Shown piece after piece: positions 59,997-64,000 of a stretch of DNA of 64,000 bases. Under the pieces are notes generated by a model. It saw nothing but the letters and a program-made list of their open reading frames with translations. It ran no database searches and was not told where the DNA came from. Origin of the DNA: Phycisphaerales bacterium (lineage in GTDB: Bacteria; Planctomycetota; Phycisphaerae; UBA1845); assembly GCA_020639115.1 (NCBI GenBank), contig JACKHG010000004.1:198135-262134 (forward strand). The letters are read 5' to 3'. The position numbers and the translations under genes are program-made. Within the stretch, counting starts at the first letter, position 1; each line of letters begins with the position of its first letter.

Positions 59997-61301
59997 GTGG
60001 GGTCAATGACGGAGACAATTCGCCTGGGCGGCGTCGCGGCCCTGGGGGTGGTGCTGGCGGCGGGCAGTGCCTGGGCCCAGTTCGGTCCGGCGCGGGTCGT
60101 GACCGCGCAGGCCCAGATGCGGCATCTGCCGGCGACGGTCACGCTGGTGGGCACGGTGGAACCCGCCCGGCGGACGACGCTCGGGGCGGAGGTGAGCGGC
60201 CTGGTGCTGGCAATGCCCGCCCGGCAGGGAGATTTCGTGAAGGCGGGCGACGTCATCTGCCGCCTGAACGATGATCTGGCGCAGCGGGCGCTGGCTCGGG
60301 AGGAGGCCCGACTGGAGGCGCGCAAGGCGCGGCTCGCGGAGCTGGAGAACGGCACTCGGGCCGAGACAATCGCGCGGTTGAAGGCGGAAGTCGACGCCGC
60401 AACGGGCGTCGCGAACCGCTGGATGTTCGAGCTCAAGCGGATCCAGGCGCTGCACGGCGAGCACGAAGCCAACGAGCGGGAGTACCAGGACGCGATCGCG
60501 GAGCATCAGTCGGCGATCAGCCGGCGTGACGCCGCGCAGGCGGAGTACGACGAGGCGGTTGCCGGTCCGCGTCCGGAGGTGATCGCCCAGGCGCGCTTCG
60601 AGGTCGCCGAGCAGGAGGCGGAGGTCGCGCGGCTGACGACGGAAATCGAGAAGACGTACATCCGCGCGCCGTTCAGCGGATTCGTCTCGAACCGGCTTGT
60701 GGAAGTCGGCACGTGGCTCGGGGCGGGCGACGCAGTCGTTGAACTCGTGGATCTCGAAACGGTGCTCGTGCGGGTGAACGTGCCCGAGTCGGCGATCGCG
60801 TTCGCGACCGCGGGCAGCGCGTCAGCCGTGCGGATCGATGCGCTGCACGACTCGTTCGACGGCGCGATCCGCCACGTGATCCCGCAGGCGGACGAGGCGG
60901 CGCGGACCTTTCCGGTGGAGATCGAACTGCCCAATCCGGAGCACGCGCTCAAGGCCGGAATGTTCGCGCGGGCGACGGTGCCTTCGGGACCGTCGACCGA
61001 GCAGCTCGCGGTGCCGAAGGACGCACTGATCGACGCCCGCGGGCAGATCCAGGTGGCGATGATCATGCCGGGCGCGCAGGGCAAGATGGCGATGCCCACG
61101 TTCGTGACGATCGGCGCCGACGCGGATGAGTGGGTCGCCATCACCTCGGGCAACATACCGCCGGGCACGGAGGTCGCGACGTACGGCAACGAGCAGTTGG
61201 TCTATCCGCAACCGGTGCAGGTGGTGGAGACGCGGGCGGAGGTGGACGCGCCGCCGGCCCCCGCGCAGGCCGCCGTCACCCCGTCGAGCGACGCCGGCTA
61301 A
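59997..61301 (+). CDS. RND efflux periplasmic adaptor (membrane-fusion protein)
   Basis: A 434-residue HlyD/MexA-type adaptor. The GTG start at 59997 is supported by GAGGAG 8 bases upstream; an ATG 9 bases later is an alternative. The signal peptide is LGGVAALGVVLAAGSAWAQ. The lipoyl domain halves are VTLVGTVEPARRTTLGAEVS and TYIRAPFSGFVSNRLVEVGT, flanking a coiled coil (about 95-210; ARLEARKARLAELENGT). Beta-barrel and membrane-proximal domains follow, ending in a Pro/Ala-rich tail. It partners the RND permease encoded from 61404. No outer-membrane factor gene is seen before the window ends. Confidence 0.92.
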   Translation: MGSMTETIRLGGVAALGVVLAAGSAWAQFGPARVVTAQAQMRHLPATVTLVGTVEPARRTTLGAEVSGLVLAMPARQGDFVKAGDVICRLNDDLAQRALAREEARLEARKARLAELENGTRAETIARLKAEVDAATGVANRWMFELKRIQALHGEHEANEREYQDAIAEHQSAISRRDAAQAEYDEAVAGPRPEVIAQARFEVAEQEAEVARLTTEIEKTYIRAPFSGFVSNRLVEVGTWLGAGDAVVELVDLETVLVRVNVPESAIAFATAGSASAVRIDALHDSFDGAIRHVIPQADEAARTFPVEIELPNPEHALKAGMFARATVPSGPSTEQLAVPKDALIDARGQIQVAMIMPGAQGKMAMPTFVTIGADADEWVAITSGNIPPGTEVATYGNEQLVYPQPVQVVETRAEVDAPPAPAQAAVTPSSDAG

Positions 61302-61403
61302 AGCAGGCTCTATTGCATGGCGGCGCCCGCGCCGTCACTTTTCTTGAGGTTACCGCCGCTTCGACGCCGCGAGGCGAATGAAGACGCGGCCAGCGAAACA
61401 CCC

Positions 61404-64000
61404 ATGGATTTCATACGCTTTGCCATCGACAACCCGGTGAAGGTGTCCGCCGGCGTGCTGCTGGTGCTGCTCTTCGGCTTTCTGGCGTTTTTCGCCATCC
61501 CGGTGCAGCTCACGCCCAACGTGGACGAGCCGGTCATCACCGTGTCCACCCAGTGGATCGGGGCGAGCCCGCAGGAAGTCGAGCGGGAGATCATCGATCG
61601 CCAGGAGGAGAAGCTCAAGAGCGTCACCGGGCTCAAGAAGATGATCTCCACCTCGCAGCGCGACGGCGGCGAGATCCGCCTGGAATTCAACGTCGGCGTG
61701 GATAAGGACGCGGCGCTGCGCGACACCATCGAGAAGGTCAACCAGGTGGGCAGCTATCCGGAGGAGGTGGACCGGCCGCAGACGGTGGCGGCGGACTCCG
61801 CGTCGTCGAGCGAGATCGCCTGGCTGATTTTCCGCGACCACAACGGCCGCGACGTATCCACGATGTTCGACTTCGTGGACGACGAAATTCTTCCGCGGCT
61901 CGAGCGCGTGGACGGCGTCGGCTCGACCGACGCGTACGGCGGGCGCGAACGCGAGGTGCAGGTGCAGGTCGACGCGGCGCGGATGGCGGCGCGGGGCGTG
62001 ACCTTCCGCGAACTCGAGGCGGCGCTGCGGCGCGAGAACGTGAACACGTCCGCGGGCACGACCGACGTGGGCAAGCGGCAGTACACCTACCGCACGGTGG
62101 GCCGCTACACCAATGTCGCCGACGTGGACAACACGGTGATCGCCTATCGCGCGGGCGGGCCGGTGTACGTGCGCGACGTCGCGGAGGTGGTCAAGACGCA
62201 CAAGAAGGCGTACGGCTTCGTCAAGTCGCACAACCACTACTGCCTGGCAATTCCCGTACGCCGCGAGACCGGCGCCAACGTGATGTCCACGATGGAGGGC
62301 GTGAAGGCGGCGGTCGCGGATCTCAACCAGAACCTGCTCGAGCCGCGGGGCATGAGCCTCGAGCAGGTGTACGACGAGACGGTGTACATCCACTCCGCGA
62401 TCGACCTGGTGATCAGCAACATCTACCTCGGCGGATTTCTGGCGACGGCGGTGCTGCTGTACTACCTGCGCAGTGTGCGCGCGACGCTCGTGGTGATCCT
62501 GTCGATTCCGATCTCGGTGGTGGGCACGTTCCTGGCGGTGACGCTGCTGGGCCGCAGCCTCAACGTCGTGATGCTCGCGGGGATGGCGTTCGCCGTGGGC
62601 ATGGTGGTGGACAACGCGATCGTCGTGCTGGAGAACATCTACCGGCACCGGCAGATGGGCGAAAGCCGGGCCGCCGCCGCCCTCAACGGGGCCCGCGAGG
62701 TGTGGGGCGCGATCCTGGCCAGCACGCTGACGACGGCTGCCGTGTTCATCCCGGTGATCTTCGTGAAGGAGGAGGCGGGTCAGCTCTTCCGCGACATCGC
62801 CATCGCCATCGCGTCAGCCGTAATGCTCTCGCTGATCGTGTCGATCACGGTGGTGCCGACGCTGGCGGCGCGGATCCTCAAGGGCACGATGCAGAGCGAC
62901 GCCGACGCGGAGAGCGGACGTTTTGCGCAGGCGGTCGGCAGACTGGTGGCGTGGATCAACAGCCGGACGTCGACGCGGCTGGCGGTTGTGGTGGGCCTGA
63001 TGGTGATCTCGCTGGTGGGCAGCTATCTGCTCGTGCCGCCGGCGAGCTACCTGCCTTCGGGCAATCGCAACTTCGTCTTTGGTTTTCTCGTACCGCCACC
63101 CGGCTACGCGATGGACGAGTTCCATCACATGGGCGACGTGATCGGCAAGCAGATGGAGCCGTTCTGGGAGGCCGACGTCGGCACGCCCGAGGCCGCCGCC
63201 CTGCCCGAGGTGCCGCTGACGGTGGGGTCCGGGGCGGAAGCGAAGCAGGTGATGGTGCAGGCGCCGCCGGTGCAGAACTTCTTCTACGCGGTGTTCCAGG
63301 GCGCGGCGATCATGGGCTGCTTCAGCAAGGAGGAGGGGCGCGTCAAGCCGCTGATCCCGGTGCTGACCCAGGCGGGCAGCCAGTTCCCCGGGTGCTTCAC
63401 CGCGTTCTGGCAGGTGCCACTCTTCGGCCGGTCGTTCGGCAGCGGAGACTCGGTCGAGCTCGAGCTGCGCTGCGACAACGACGAGCATCTCAACCAGGCC
63501 GCGGGGGCGCTGTTCGCGCAGTTGCTGCAGTCGCCGTACGGGTATGCCCAACCGGAGCCGCAGAGCTTCAACGTCGGCCGGCCGGAAATCCAGGCGGTCG
63601 TGGACCGGGTGAAGGCCGCGGACCTGCAGCTCAACGTCGCGGACATCGGCTTCACCGTCGGCGCGGCGATCAACGGGTCGTACGTCGGCAGCTTCGTGGA
63701 CGAGGGGGACGAGATCGACCTGGTGATCAAGGTGGCGGGGATGGACCGCGCCGCCCGCCGGGAGGTGGCCAACCTGCCGATCAGCACGCCGACCGGCCGG
63801 ATCGTGCCGCTCAGCTCGGTCGTGGATTTCCAGCAGAAGTTCGAGCCCCAGTCGATCCGCCACAGCGAGTCGGCGCGCTCGATCAAGTTCAACGTCAACG
63901 TGCCCGCGGGCACCGCCCTGGAGACGGGGATCGAGGACCTGCAGACGAACTTCATCGCGAAGATGCGGACAGCGGGGATGATGGCCGACGACGTGATCGT
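61404..64000 (+). CDS. RND efflux transporter permease (3' end outside window)
   Basis: Open from the ATG at 61404 to the last base, so 865 residues are visible of about 1050. It starts MDFIRFAIDNPVKVSAGVLL, followed by the first periplasmic domain (GASPQEVEREIIDRQEEKLK), helices 2-6, with the proton-relay helix GMVVDNAIVVLENIYR (D followed by N, where AcrB has DD), and the C-terminal half (VVPTLAARILKG onward). This is a proton-driven pump for lipophilic or amphiphilic compounds with the adaptor at 59997. The DN variant is known in several RND subfamilies outside the AcrB type. Confidence 0.94.
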   Translation, partial: MDFIRFAIDNPVKVSAGVLLVLLFGFLAFFAIPVQLTPNVDEPVITVSTQWIGASPQEVEREIIDRQEEKLKSVTGLKKMISTSQRDGGEIRLEFNVGVDKDAALRDTIEKVNQVGSYPEEVDRPQTVAADSASSSEIAWLIFRDHNGRDVSTMFDFVDDEILPRLERVDGVGSTDAYGGREREVQVQVDAARMAARGVTFRELEAALRRENVNTSAGTTDVGKRQYTYRTVGRYTNVADVDNTVIAYRAGGPVYVRDVAEVVKTHKKAYGFVKSHNHYCLAIPVRRETGANVMSTMEGVKAAVADLNQNLLEPRGMSLEQVYDETVYIHSAIDLVISNIYLGGFLATAVLLYYLRSVRATLVVILSIPISVVGTFLAVTLLGRSLNVVMLAGMAFAVGMVVDNAIVVLENIYRHRQMGESRAAAALNGAREVWGAILASTLTTAAVFIPVIFVKEEAGQLFRDIAIAIASAVMLSLIVSITVVPTLAARILKGTMQSDADAESGRFAQAVGRLVAWINSRTSTRLAVVVGLMVISLVGSYLLVPPASYLPSGNRNFVFGFLVPPPGYAMDEFHHMGDVIGKQMEPFWEADVGTPEAAALPEVPLTVGSGAEAKQVMVQAPPVQNFFYAVFQGAAIMGCFSKEEGRVKPLIPVLTQAGSQFPGCFTAFWQVPLFGRSFGSGDSVELELRCDNDEHLNQAAGALFAQLLQSPYGYAQPEPQSFNVGRPEIQAVVDRVKAADLQLNVADIGFTVGAAINGSYVGSFVDEGDEIDLVIKVAGMDRAARREVANLPISTPTGRIVPLSSVVDFQQKFEPQSIRHSESARSIKFNVNVPAGTALETGIEDLQTNFIAKMRTAGMMADDVI

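Overview
The window is a GC-rich chromosomal segment that most probably comes from a member of the Planctomycetota. Grounds for this are five zinc-ribbon membrane proteins, three of them with a CxxCGY-(V/L)(R/K)G-xP-CPECG type motif, large Ser/Thr kinases fused to WD40 or CHASE2 modules and paired with ECF sigma factors, a secreted protein with GACC-type Cys repeats, a LamG domain and a dockerin, MacAB-like clusters with a YIP1-family protein, and short dispersed repeats. This is inference from gene content; no rRNA or tRNA gene was seen.

Layout. 1-4000: end of a VWA protein, zinc-ribbon membrane proteins and Mn-type superoxide dismutase (sodA) with a clear terminator. 4013-7519 (minus): LuxR-type response regulator, its probable histidine kinase, an unknown protein and an ECF sigma factor, divergent from a CHASE2 Ser/Thr kinase (7685-10132) that is followed by two very small genes. 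10760-13000: mtnA and three consecutive small secreted or lipoprotein genes. 13198-17498: ECF sigma factor next to a 1238-residue kinase with an N-terminal anti-sigma-like zinc motif and WD40 repeats. 17987-24094 (minus): MacAB-like ABC exporter, YIP1 protein, and an ExeA/GspB pair. 24314-25357: selD, in which an in-frame TGA at the catalytic position is best read as selenocysteine. 25503-36329: ATP-grasp/GNAT pair, ArsR/SRPBCC pair with a palindromic operator, dtd, WYL regulator, sugar isomerase, toxin-antitoxin pair, acyl-CoA dehydrogenase-like protein, MazG and an FHA-GAF-SpoIIE phosphatase.

36855-40803 is one large Cys-rich/LamG/dockerin gene broken by many single-base frame changes. 41022-49155 holds a methyltransferase, an Ig-like secreted protein, an RDD protein, and then the most unusual gene of the window: an exported beta-carbonic anhydrase domain fused to a complete methyl-accepting chemotaxis receptor (43459-46068). 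Behind it are a zinc-ribbon protein, peptidase E and a secreted unknown.

49156-55772 is a tight six-gene operon: membrane-anchored VWA protein, TPR protein, ExbB/TolQ, two ExbD/TolR and a 920-residue TPR protein, which looks like a proton-motive-force-driven envelope machine with VWA and TPR parts and no TonB or TolA. The window ends with an isochorismatase-type hydrolase, a zinc-ribbon protein, a TMTC-like membrane protein with a TPR-like tail, comF, and an RND efflux adaptor/permease pair, the permease cut by the window edge.

The strongest candidates for new biology are the carbonic anhydrase-chemoreceptor fusion, the Sec-containing SelD, the sigma factor/anti-sigma-kinase pair and the VWA-ExbBD-TPR operon.
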